Below, piece by piece: positions 1 to 7,320 of a stretch of 30,730 nucleotides of DNA (within the stretch, counting starts at the first letter, position 1; each line of letters opens with the position of its first letter). The stretch covers positions 1 through 30,730 of the forward strand of contig JBFWMP010000019.1 in NCBI GenBank assembly GCA_050251575.1, written 5' to 3'. A model generated the notes under the pieces. That model had not been told where the DNA came from. It saw only the letters and a program-made list of their open reading frames with translations, and searched no databases. This stretch comes from X23 sp050251575 (GTDB lineage Bacteria > Bacillota > Clostridia > SK-Y3). Both the position numbers and the translations under genes were made by a program.

Positions 1-597
1 ATAAATAATATTAATGGCGTTCTGGGTGGAGATGATTGGATATTCTGGCGTGAACCTAAATATAAATATGACTATCATGATGTATATACCAGTATATCTA
101 AGATAAAGGAAATGGTTAAACAGAAAAAGTACAGAGATACATCTGATGTACGCAATTTCCAATACTCAACTGAAGAAGTCGCGTTGTCCAATGCAATAAA
201 TGCAAATAAAATTAAGATACCCTACTCCAACTATCATACTACAGCTTATAAATACGATGAAACATCAAAAACATATAAAAGATGGATGCGCAATAAGCCT
301 CACGTCCTCTCAACCTCAGAAAGTGCCGTATCCACCAAAAACATCATTATTCAATATGCCAAAAATTATTATTTAGGTGATGGTGATCTAAAAGCAGGAA
401 GGCAGCAGTTGGATACTGTCGGCGGAGGACAAGGATACTACATTACAAACGGCAATGCCATTAAAATCAGTTGGAAGAAAGACAGTCGCGGATCAAAAAC
501 CTACTTTACTGATGAGCAGGGTAATGAAATACAATTAAACGATGGTCCCACATGGATACAAATTGTACCGGTAAATGCAAATGTGGTAATTGAATAA
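1..597 (+). CDS. DUF3048 (YerB-like) lipoprotein, C-terminal part
   Basis: The frame is open from the first base of the window to the TAA at 595-597, so the 5' end, including any signal peptide, lies outside. About 198 residues are visible. The visible part resembles the C-terminal half of DUF3048/YerB proteins: an FWR motif near the start, the segment around 'NKPHVLSTS' where the family has an H-N-x-Y-T-S type motif, and a closing 'LNDGPTWIQIVP' segment that matches the family's G-x-T-W-I-x-I-V-P ending. These proteins are membrane-anchored lipoproteins in Firmicutes and their biochemical role is not established. The gene is followed by a hairpin at 603-658. A damaged second copy of its last part lies at 5524-5691, on the far side of the transporter cassette. 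The methionine encoded at 112 is internal, not the start. Family assignment is from recognised motifs only. Confidence 0.72.
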   Translation: MNNINGVLGGDDWIFWREPKYKYDYHDVYTSISKIKEMVKQKKYRDTSDVRNFQYSTEEVALSNAINANKIKIPYSNYHTTAYKYDETSKTYKRWMRNKPHVLSTSESAVSTKNIIIQYAKNYYLGDGDLKAGRQQLDTVGGGQGYYITNGNAIKISWKKDSRGSKTYFTDEQGNEIQLNDGPTWIQIVPVNANVVIE

Positions 598-602
598 ATT
601 GA

Positions 603-658
603 AAGAGATAACCCCTAATAGAGCAACATCTTTCATGTCTGGTTAAGGGTTATCTCTT
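603..658. terminator. Bidirectional terminator hairpin
   Basis: AAGAGATAACCC at 603-614 pairs perfectly with GGGTTATCTCTT at 647-658 around a 32-base loop. It lies between the convergent DUF3048 and nitrilase genes and could end transcription from both. The loop is long and there is no strong U-run, so efficiency is uncertain. Confidence 0.6.
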
Positions 659-675
659 AAGTCATATTTGAATTA

Positions 676-1458
676 TTAATAAATGCTTGTAAGACGTCTG
701 TCGTTAATAGGCGTAAAGTTTTTTCGAATCCGCACGATATCTTCCTTAAAGATATCTGTTGTAATAATTTCTTCATCATAGCTTCCTGCTGCTATAGGAA
801 CTCCCCATGGATTGATAATGGCACTATGTCCAAAATAATTTTTTCCATTCTCGGTGCCAACAACGTTACAAGCAATTACATAGCATACGTTCTCTATCGC
901 CCTGCATTGACAAAGAAGACGCCAATGATCAATTCGCGGGAAAGCCCATGCTGAGCTAATGATAATAAAATCAACGTTATTGTCCAAAAGTGAACGAAAT
1001 AGCTCAGGAAAACGCAGATCATAGCAGATTGCTAATCCAAAAACACCAAACTCAGTTTTTACGGTAACACACTTATTACCTGGCGAAAGAATTTCTGACT
1101 CTCTAGAGTCAAAACCCAGAAGATGTATTTTCCTGTATTTTTCAATAACCTTTCCCTCCGGACTGATAAACATCATAGTATTATACAACTTGCCATTATC
1201 TTCTTCTATGATGCTTCCCCCCGAAATATAAGCATTCAGCTTTTTTGCCTTTTCACACAAAAAGTGTGTAATTTCACCATTCTCTGTTTCACAGTCTGAA
1301 TAATACTTATCAAATGAATAGTAGCCTGTTGCCCATGTTTCCGGAAGAACAATAAGGTCTGAACCACAACAGGAATCAATTTTTTCTGCCATGCGTTCAA
1401 TAGAAGCCTGTTTGCTTTCTTCTGCATCTAATCTAAATTGTATTGCTGAGACTCTCAT
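676..1458 (-). CDS. Nitrilase-superfamily carbon-nitrogen hydrolase
   Basis: 260 residues, normal for a single-domain nitrilase-superfamily amidase. The full Glu-Lys-Cys triad is visible: E40 in 'VLPETW', K110 in 'YRKIHL' and C145 in 'AICYDLRFPE'. The family hydrolyses amides or nitriles to carboxylates and ammonia. The cysteine-elbow sequence resembles omega-amidase/NIT2-like branches, but the substrate cannot be read from sequence. It is the last gene of the tctB-tctA-tctC-nitrilase run, starting 28 bp after tctC. The ATG at 1458 has a GAGGAA site 5 bases upstream. The context suggests that it processes an amide or nitrile form of the imported compound, or releases ammonia from it; this is inference. 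No signal peptide, so cytoplasmic. Confidence 0.88.
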   Translation of the reverse strand: MRVSAIQFRLDAEESKQASIERMAEKIDSCCGSDLIVLPETWATGYYSFDKYYSDCETENGEITHFLCEKAKKLNAYISGGSIIEEDNGKLYNTMMFISPEGKVIEKYRKIHLLGFDSRESEILSPGNKCVTVKTEFGVFGLAICYDLRFPELFRSLLDNNVDFIIISSAWAFPRIDHWRLLCQCRAIENVCYVIACNVVGTENGKNYFGHSAIINPWGVPIAAGSYDEEIITTDIFKEDIVRIRKNFTPINDRRLTSIY

Positions 1459-1486
1459 ATTGCTTCCTCATTTCTCATTATTAATC

Positions 1487-2509
1487 TCAAAGATCTACAT
1501 TTTCAAGAATTTTCTCATATGTCTTTTCATTTTTTTCTATGTATTCTATTGCTTCCGCAGGCGGCATATAAGATGGTGTAACATAAACTCCATTTGCTTC
1601 TTTAGCGTAATCCTCGTTATTACAAACGTTTTCTACTGCGGTAGAAAATTTCTCTATGATTTCAGTTGGTGTACCTTTAGGAAAGGAGAAGAAGAAAAAC
1701 TTTGAAAATGAAATATCTACTCCTTGTTCTTTAAAGGTAGGTACATCTGAAATCAGTGGATTCCTTTCTTCGGAAAGTACACCAAGGCATCTAAACTCAC
1801 CTGACTCTATATAATCCTTCACAACTCCATACTGGCATCCAATCATCTCAATCTGATTACCAAGCAATGCAACGATATATGCAGCCATATCTCCCATATC
1901 CGCAGCATTGAACTCAGTTCCTGTCTGTTCTTGTAACGCTAATATTTGTAAATGAGTAAAAGAACCCATGCTGGTAGCAAATCGAATTTTGCTAGGATTT
2001 GCTTTAGCATCTTCAACAACATCATTTAATGTCTTATATTTGGAATCTGCCTTAACAACAAAAACATTTGCATCATCAATACATGCGATACCGGCATTGT
2101 CAAAATCCTTATAAGAAAATTCTGATAGACCTAGAGCTGTATTCATTAACATAGTAGGATGATTAAACAAAACAGTGTATCCATCCGGAGATGCATCAAG
2201 TACCTGCTGCGACCCAACAGCGCCCGAAGCACCTGTAACATTGCTGACAACCACAGACTGTCCCAGTTCCTTCGTTAGATACTTAGCTAACATACGACAA
2301 TTTGTATCGGTATCTCCACCGGCTCCATAAGGAACAATGAGCTGTATAGGTCTTGTTGGATAATTTGACTGTTGAGATTTTGAATCTGTGTTTGTACCGC
2401 CCACATTCTCGCTATCACCTGTTTTTCCACTGCAACCAGCCAAGAACATTGTACTAATAACTGTAATGATTAGTACAAAAATGAACATCTTCCCATGATT
2501 TTTTTTCAT
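1487..2509 (-). CDS. tctC: Tripartite tricarboxylate transporter binding lipoprotein (TctC/Bug family)
   Basis: 340 residues. A lipoprotein signal runs to a lipobox 'LAGC' with C26 as the lipidated cysteine, followed by a Ser/Asn-rich linker. The mature domain opens with 'YPTRPIQLIVPYGAGGDTD', the standard first strand and ligand loop of Bug/TctC proteins, and continues with the expected two-lobe fold. It captures a carboxylate-like ligand outside the membrane and delivers it to TctA/TctB. The gap from tctA is 77 bp and nitrilase follows 28 bp later. An AAGGG site precedes the ATG. Bug proteins bind citrate, dicarboxylates, amino acids, nicotinamide and others, so the ligand is unknown. The TctA and TctB genes immediately upstream make the transporter assignment firm. 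Confidence 0.9.
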   Translation of the reverse strand: MKKNHGKMFIFVLIITVISTMFLAGCSGKTGDSENVGGTNTDSKSQQSNYPTRPIQLIVPYGAGGDTDTNCRMLAKYLTKELGQSVVVSNVTGASGAVGSQQVLDASPDGYTVLFNHPTMLMNTALGLSEFSYKDFDNAGIACIDDANVFVVKADSKYKTLNDVVEDAKANPSKIRFATSMGSFTHLQILALQEQTGTEFNAADMGDMAAYIVALLGNQIEMIGCQYGVVKDYIESGEFRCLGVLSEERNPLISDVPTFKEQGVDISFSKFFFFSFPKGTPTEIIEKFSTAVENVCNNEDYAKEANGVYVTPSYMPPAEAIEYIEKNEKTYEKILENVDL

Positions 2510-2587
2510 AAATAACCCTTCTCTCTTTTTTAATGTGTACTAAAGTATGAAGTTTCTATTTCTTCTTTATTCTAATTTCGCTATGGC

Positions 2588-4093
2588 TTATCCGTGATGT
2601 GCTTTTTGCTTATTTCCCCCCTTCACTGTTTTGACTATTGTAAATAAAACGGATACAATAGCGAATATTATAAAGGTACAGCTAATTGGTCGCTGCAAAA
2701 ACGGAATAAAGCTTCCGTTTGTCAGCATCAAGCCGCTACGGAGATTGGTTTCTGCCATTGGCCCTAAAATAAATCCGAGAAGCGCCGGAGCCGTTGGAAT
2801 ATCGAACTTATCCATTGCAAAACCAATGAGTCCAAAAAAGAGTATAGTCCAAACGTCAAATAAATTATTATTCAATCCAAAAGCTCCAACTACACACAAT
2901 GCTAAGACAATAGGAAGGAGAAAATATTTAGGAATCCTTAGTAACCGAATAAATAACCTTATACCATAAAACTCAAGAATCAGCATAATTACATTAGCAA
3001 TCATAAGAGCAACAAAAATGCTATATACAAGATTAGCGTTTTTAGTAAATAATAGAGGTCCTGGTGTTAGTCCGTGAAGCATGAAAGCACCAAGCAACAT
3101 AGCCGTTGTTGATTCCCCAGGAATGCCAAGTGTCAGCAACGGTACCATCGCGCCACCAATTGTTGCATTGTTTGCGCTTTCTGATGCAACAATTCCATCA
3201 ATAATACCAGTTCCAAACTTTTCAGGGTGCTTGGAAGAATTCTTTGCTGTAAGATAAGCAAGAATGCTGGAGGTCGAACCCCCTATGCCCGGAAGAATGC
3301 CCATAGCAATACCTATGATTGAAGAACGAAAAAAATTGACAACTTGCTCACGAAACTCTGATAATGAAATTCCAAAGCCCCTAATCTTAACCTCTTGTAT
3401 ATTTTCCATATTAGCACTCTGAGGGTTCTCAGCAGTTTTGATAATTTCACTAATAGCGAAAAGCCCAATAAGCACAGTCAATAAATCAAAACCACCAATA
3501 AGTCCCTTAATACCAAATGTAAACCGCGAATATGCATCAATTGGCGCTGGTCCTACCAGTGCGAATGCCATACCAATCAAACCACTTATAAGGCCTTTTA
3601 CCATAGATTCACCCGAAACCGTTGCTATAAGAGTTAGTGAAAATAAAGCAATACCAAAATATTCATATGGTCCAAATCCTATTGCAACTTTTGCAAGTGG
3701 CGGTGCAATGAAAAATAACACAAGGAACCCGGCAATACCTCCTAAAAATGAAAAAACAACAGCAATTCCTATTGCTCTGCCCGCCTGCCCATTTTGTGCC
3801 ATAGGATTACCATCAAAGCAAGTGGCTATTGAGGATGGAGTTCCCGGAATATTCATTAGAATTGCAGGAATTAATCCTCCGGAAATGCCACCTATAAATA
3901 GCGCACAAAGCAATGACATTGCCGGAATTACATCCATTGAATATGTCATTGGAAGACAGAGAGCAAGTGCCATAGTGGCACTGAGTCCAGGAATGGCTCC
4001 AAAAACGATCCCGACTGTTACTCCTATCAACATAAGTAAAAATATCTCTACCGACAACACAGATGAAAATGCTTCAATAATGTTTGCATACAT
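2588..4093 (-). CDS. tctA: Tripartite tricarboxylate transporter large permease TctA
   Basis: 501 residues, typical of TctA, and hydrophobic throughout with about a dozen predicted membrane spans. Conserved family blocks are visible: 'GAIPGLSA' at about residues 32-39, 'NIPGTPSS' at 81-88, 'DGNPMA' near 94, and the second-half equivalents 'GILPGIGGSTS' and 'LGIPGEST'. The two similar halves reflect the known internal duplication of the family. It is the ion-coupled transport channel, driven by a cation gradient and fed by TctC. The ATG has GGAGG 7 bases upstream, and the gene begins 12 bp after tctB ends. The long antisense open frame over its 5' half is a shadow. Confidence 0.93.
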   Translation of the reverse strand: MYANIIEAFSSVLSVEIFLLMLIGVTVGIVFGAIPGLSATMALALCLPMTYSMDVIPAMSLLCALFIGGISGGLIPAILMNIPGTPSSIATCFDGNPMAQNGQAGRAIGIAVVFSFLGGIAGFLVLFFIAPPLAKVAIGFGPYEYFGIALFSLTLIATVSGESMVKGLISGLIGMAFALVGPAPIDAYSRFTFGIKGLIGGFDLLTVLIGLFAISEIIKTAENPQSANMENIQEVKIRGFGISLSEFREQVVNFFRSSIIGIAMGILPGIGGSTSSILAYLTAKNSSKHPEKFGTGIIDGIVASESANNATIGGAMVPLLTLGIPGESTTAMLLGAFMLHGLTPGPLLFTKNANLVYSIFVALMIANVIMLILEFYGIRLFIRLLRIPKYFLLPIVLALCVVGAFGLNNNLFDVWTILFFGLIGFAMDKFDIPTAPALLGFILGPMAETNLRSGLMLTNGSFIPFLQRPISCTFIIFAIVSVLFTIVKTVKGGNKQKAHHG

Positions 4094-4105
4094 AAAAATT
4101 CCTCC

Positions 4106-4633
4106 TTATCCTAATAATCCTCTAGGAAGCATGAGTTGAAATACTTTGTAAAACAAAAAATAAATAATTGACGATGTAAGAACTGCAATTAAAGCGAAAA
4201 GTCCATATCTTCGCCGATCTTTTTCGGCTAGTACTAAAAATTGAAAAAAAAGATAAAAAGCTGTCGTAATAAGAAACCCAACCTTTTTCAGTAAAACTAT
4301 GTACATTGTAATCAAAAGAATTGTCAAGTATAAGCTATGTCTTGGAGTTGCTGCAAGATTTTCCTTCGTATCTTGTTGTAGTCCCTTTTTATGCTTACTT
4401 AAATTGATAATTCCCTGCACAATCAAAGTGAGACTCAGCAGTATTAATAATGAAAAAACAATTCTTGGGACAAATTCCGATCCGATTCTTGAAACAGTCA
4501 ATCTTTTAATATTAAATGTTAGTACAAACATCCACACAGATACGATAAGGCAAGCAACACCTGCAATAATGTCCTTATATTTCTCTTGTAACTTAAATAC
4601 AGGAATTTTCTTTGACATTTGAGTAAATAACAC
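4106..4633 (-). CDS. tctB: Tripartite tricarboxylate transporter small permease TctB
   Basis: 175 residues with four hydrophobic segments, the size and topology of TctB, the small membrane subunit. Sequence conservation in TctB is poor, so the call rests on topology, the 'SRIGSEFVPRIV' segment after the first helix (the family has a G-x-x-x-F/W-P motif there), and its place immediately before tctA. The start is GTG at 4631-4633, well supported by AAGGAGAGG just upstream. Transcription probably starts in the gap after gntR or inside the 3' end of gntR, where an FCD-GntR operator lies at 4712-4727. Confidence 0.85.
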   Translation of the reverse strand: MLFTQMSKKIPVFKLQEKYKDIIAGVACLIVSVWMFVLTFNIKRLTVSRIGSEFVPRIVFSLLILLSLTLIVQGIINLSKHKKGLQQDTKENLAATPRHSLYLTILLITMYIVLLKKVGFLITTAFYLFFQFLVLAEKDRRRYGLFALIAVLTSSIIYFLFYKVFQLMLPRGLLG

Positions 4634-4711
4634 TATTCCCCTCTCCTTATATAATATATTTAGGTTTTTAAATAGATGAAACCTATAAACATATGTAACT
4701 CAAAGTGGTAT

Positions 4712-4727
4712 CTCGTCTGACAAGTTA
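4712..4727. promoter_or_regulatory. FCD-GntR operator ahead of tctB
   Basis: CTCGTCTGACAAG at 4712-4724 is an imperfect 13-bp palindrome. It contains TCGTCTGACAA, an exact fit to the FadR/FCD-subfamily consensus TNGTNNNACNA. The same 16-bp block (two differences) occurs at 5456-5471 ahead of gntR. An AT-rich -10-like TATAAA precedes each operator at a similar distance, but no good -35 is visible here, so the promoter itself is uncertain. Confidence 0.65.
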
Positions 4728-4739
4728 TGATTTATAATT

Positions 4740-5444
4740 TTATTTACGAATTACTTTTTCTAAAATAATGGGTCTTTCAAGACTTTGCTGTATATGTTCT
4801 TTCATTAAACTTTTTGCAGATTTTGGCTTTCTTTCTTTTATTGCTTTTAATATCACACTGTGATAATAAATTCCATCCTTGTATCCATATACTTCATTTA
4901 AAATCTTGTGGTCATTTATTTTTTGTCTGAAAATCTCAGAAAGACTTATCTCAATATAACGATTACCGGTTGACCTTGCAATCTCCAAATGAAAATCCAT
5001 GTCATTTTTTACCGACATCTCTGAATTGCCAATATTCATCATCATTTGGTTTAAATAATACGTTAAATTCTCAATATTCTTCTCTGTTGCATTTTGTGCT
5101 GCCAAATAACAACTTTCAGATTCAATAATTTTACGAAATTCCAAAACTTTATCTATATCAGAATCCATATCATGTATAACATTATTCTGATTTCCAATAA
5201 AAGCTCTCAAATCATTATTCTTTACGAAAGTCCCTTTTCCATGAATGCTAGTGAGAGCACCAATGGCAATAAATTGCTGCAGTGCAACCCTAACACTTGA
5301 ACGACTTACCTGAAGCATCTTAGTCAAGTCATTTTCAGAAGGTATTTTCTCCCCAACGGGCCACGTCCCATTTTCTATGTTTTCCTTTATATATTCAATT
5401 ACTTGTTGGGTTATGTTTACTTTTATAATCTTTATATATAACAC
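4740..5444 (-). CDS. GntR-family regulator with FCD ligand domain
   Basis: 234 residues as drawn. An N-terminal winged helix-turn-helix (about residues 10-77) contains the GntR block 'GEKIPSENDLTKMLQVSRSS' and the wing 'GKGTFV'. The C-terminal all-helical FCD domain (about 95-225) retains the Asp/His metal-ligand pattern: 'DMDFHLEIA', 'YYHSVIL' and 'MKEHIQQ'. FCD regulators are usually repressors released by a carboxylate effector, which fits its position ahead of a tricarboxylate-type transporter. Two matching operators suggest that it represses itself and the transport genes. The start is not certain: GTG at 5442-5444 overlaps the only good ribosome site (GAGGTG), so a rare downstream start or an atypical arrangement is possible. 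The DNA-binding domain is complete either way. Confidence 0.87.
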   Translation of the reverse strand: MLYIKIIKVNITQQVIEYIKENIENGTWPVGEKIPSENDLTKMLQVSRSSVRVALQQFIAIGALTSIHGKGTFVKNNDLRAFIGNQNNVIHDMDSDIDKVLEFRKIIESESCYLAAQNATEKNIENLTYYLNQMMMNIGNSEMSVKNDMDFHLEIARSTGNRYIEISLSEIFRQKINDHKILNEVYGYKDGIYYHSVILKAIKERKPKSAKSLMKEHIQQSLERPIILEKVIRK

Positions 5445-5455
5445 CTCATTTGTAA

Positions 5456-5471
5456 CTCGTCATACAAGTTA
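5456..5471. promoter_or_regulatory. FCD-GntR operator at the gntR promoter
   Basis: CTCGTCATACAAG at 5456-5468 contains TCGTCATACAA, fitting TNGTNNNACNA, and shares 14 of 16 bases with the site at 4712-4727. It lies just downstream of the -10 box of the gntR promoter, over the expected transcription start, a position suited to autorepression. Confidence 0.68.
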
Positions 5472-5476
5472 GTATT

Positions 5477-5505
5477 ATAATATAATTAACTTTGAAATTT
5501 GTCAA
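5477..5505 (-). promoter_or_regulatory. Sigma-A-type promoter of gntR
   Basis: On the minus strand TTGACA (5500-5505) is separated by 17 bp from TATTAT (5477-5482). The -35 is a perfect consensus. Transcription would begin near 5470, inside the operator at 5456-5471. Confidence 0.72.
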
Positions 5506-5523
5506 CATATTTTTAGATTTTTC

Positions 5524-5691
5524 TTTATATATTAGGAATTACTATTTAGGTGATGGTAATCTCAAAGCAGAAAGACAGTCGCGGATCAAAAACCTACTTT
5601 ACTGATGAGCAGGGGTAATGAAATACAATTAAATGATGGTCCCACATGGATACAAATTGTACCAGTAAATGCAAATGTGGTAATTGAATAA
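5524..5691 (+). pseudogene. Broken second copy of the DUF3048 gene 3' end
   Basis: 5574-5691 repeats 480-597 with two substitutions and one added G (in the G-run after GAGCA). Before it, 5537-5570 repeats 364-397 with three substitutions. The 80 bases 398-477 are missing between them. The deletion and the extra G together shift the frame, so this is not a functional gene end. Four of the five substitutions are silent in the parental frame, and weaker similarity at the protein level continues to about 5524. The copy ends at the same stop codon as the intact gene, after which the sequences differ. It lies immediately ahead of the terminator shared with the spore-protein gene. Confidence 0.85.
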
Positions 5692-5744
5692 ATAATATAA
5701 CAAAAAATCGACCGAAATCCTGGTCGATTTTTTGTTATATTATT
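5691..5744. terminator. Strong bidirectional terminator
   Basis: A perfect 23-bp inverted repeat (5691-5713 with 5722-5744) closes an 8-base loop. A GC core GGTCGA is flanked by A6/T6 runs, giving a U-tract in both directions. It overlaps the stop codons of both the DUF3048 fragment and the convergent spore-protein gene. Confidence 0.9.
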
Positions 5745-5967
5745 TCATCTGTTCTTCATATGAACGAATCATTTTCTTTACCATCATTCCACCAATAGGT
5801 CCTCCCTGCTGTCCGTTTACTTTAGCAGGAACATCTCCCTTATAATGGTCATTGTTTTCTTTTACCCAATCTAAATGTCCTATTTCTTCAGCACATTCCA
5901 TCTTAAATCTTGTCATTGCATCATAGCTTTCAGGAACTAACAATTTTGACTTTCTTGATCCAGCCAT
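5740..5967 (-). CDS. Alpha/beta-type small acid-soluble spore protein
   Basis: 75 residues. It has both family hallmarks: 'FKMECAEEIG' at about 20-30, the helix with the site cut by germination protease GPR (usual form F-K-x-E-I-A-x-E), and a C-terminal 'NGQQGGPIGGMMVKKMI', the Asn-Gly/Gly-Gly DNA-binding segment. These proteins coat spore DNA, protect it from UV and heat, and are degraded for amino acids on germination. The ATG has GAGGTGA 7 bases upstream. Expression would be expected in the forespore under sigma-G, but I could not see a convincing sigma-G promoter. The central stretch around 'VKENNDHYKGDVPAK' and the Cys in the GPR site are less typical than in the major SASPs, suggesting a minor paralogue. 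Confidence 0.9.
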   Translation of the reverse strand: MAGSRKSKLLVPESYDAMTRFKMECAEEIGHLDWVKENNDHYKGDVPAKVNGQQGGPIGGMMVKKMIRSYEEQMK

Positions 5968-6129
5968 TATTTAATCACCTCAATTATTTACTATTTGTTA
6001 TCTGCTGTTTGAAAAACTTAAAATTACAGCATAACTACTTATACATATTCTATTTGCTGTAATAATAGTATTTACACAAACCGAACTATTTCTACATAGT
6101 AAATAAATGAATTTATGTCAAAAAGCATC

Positions 6130-7128
6130 TTATATATTTCCACTTGTTACAATCATCGACTTATTTCCTTTTTCTTTAATCTTTTGCATTGCTTCTTCAG
6201 GCGATATGGTGCTGATACAGGAGCCAGTTGCTAGTTCAAAGCCAGCATGAAATGAAACTCTTGGAACTAATTCAATATGCCAATGGTAATAGTTATCTTT
6301 AAATTGATAAGGAGCCGTATGTAAAACCATATTATATGAGAATTCTCCAAGCACATTATTTAATAATTTTACAAGCTTTTTATAAAGACAGGCCAACGAT
6401 AATAATTGTTCCTCATTAATTTGGCTAAATATACCTTGATGTCTCAAAGGGATGATCCATGTCTCATATGAAAATCTTGGCGCAAAAGCTAATACTGCTA
6501 TAAAGTGTTCATTCTTGCAAATAATCCTCTGTTGATTCTCTGACTCTTTCTCAATAATATCACAATATACGCAGTTGCCATTGTTTTGATAGTATTCAGA
6601 TGCCCCTTCAAGTTCTGCCTGAATTCTAGGAGGGACAAATGGCAATGCAATCACTTGAGAATGAGAATGTCGAATTGACGCTCCTCCATTTTTCCCATGA
6701 TTTTTAAAAATCTGCACATGCTCGATACCCTCAATTTGAGATAGCTGCATAAACCTTTGCTTAAAAACTCTGAACACATCAGATATTTTTTTATCCTCCA
6801 TGCAGTGCAGCATTAGCTCATGGGAAGCAGCTTCAACTACTACTTCATGCCTTCCTCCCGCTTTACATCTCGAATAGAATGTTGCATCCTTATCGATTAA
6901 CCCCTCCTGAATACACACTGCAGGGTACTTATTGGGAACAACCCTTATTTCCCAAGTATGTACGCCTTCTTTTCTCCATATTTCATCGGGTGTCATATGC
7001 TCATTTCCGATACAAAACGGACAAAGATTCTTGTCCTCAGTCTGACCAAAGTGATAGGGTCTTCCTCTTCTCTCTTCTGCGATAATCATCCATTCACCAG
7101 TTACTACATCTCTACGAAATTGAGACAC
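6130..7128 (-). CDS. galT: GalT-like hexose-1-phosphate nucleotidyltransferase (HIT superfamily)
   Basis: 332 residues from the GTG at 7128, chosen because GGAGG lies 8 bases upstream; a longer in-frame TTG start at 7158 has no ribosome site. Hallmarks are two zinc-type cysteine pairs, 'CPFC' (C36, C39) and 'CVYC' (C186, C189), and an active-site block 'NHGKNGGASIRHSHSQ' in which the His-x-His-x-Gln contains the uridylylated histidine. The enzyme would transfer UMP between UDP-glucose and galactose-1-phosphate in the Leloir pathway. The usual bacterial motif is His-Pro-His; the His-Ser-His seen here also occurs in ADP-glucose phosphorylase-like members. With no galK or galE nearby, an alternative nucleotidyl acceptor is possible. 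Stand-alone gene. Confidence 0.8.
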   Translation of the reverse strand: MSQFRRDVVTGEWMIIAEERRGRPYHFGQTEDKNLCPFCIGNEHMTPDEIWRKEGVHTWEIRVVPNKYPAVCIQEGLIDKDATFYSRCKAGGRHEVVVEAASHELMLHCMEDKKISDVFRVFKQRFMQLSQIEGIEHVQIFKNHGKNGGASIRHSHSQVIALPFVPPRIQAELEGASEYYQNNGNCVYCDIIEKESENQQRIICKNEHFIAVLAFAPRFSYETWIIPLRHQGIFSQINEEQLLSLACLYKKLVKLLNNVLGEFSYNMVLHTAPYQFKDNYYHWHIELVPRVSFHAGFELATGSCISTISPEEAMQKIKEKGNKSMIVTSGNI

Positions 7129-7235
7129 ATTAAAATCCTCCAAAATATCAATTAACAATAAATTCCCGGTAATTTGTTTATAATCTTATCATTAATAGTA
7201 TAGCACGGCATTACAATAAATAAAACTACATAATA

Positions 7236-7273
7236 AAAAGAATAAACCCTTTAATACTAGAATTTATTCTTTT
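7236..7273 (-). terminator. AT-rich terminator after the first HD-GYP gene
   Basis: AAAAGAATAAA (7236-7246) pairs perfectly with TTTATTCTTTT (7263-7273). Read on the minus strand the stem is followed by a T-rich run. It lies about 50 bp after the stop of the HD-GYP gene. Confidence 0.5.
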
Positions 7274-7320
7274 ATATGACATATTATAGGCAGTTTCATT
7301 AATCAATTTATAAAATTTTA

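Noticed and set aside
3438..4139. 233-codon plus-strand open frame
   Set aside because: It is antisense to tctA, Pro/Ile/Ser-rich with no family features; the sense frame is clearly tctA.
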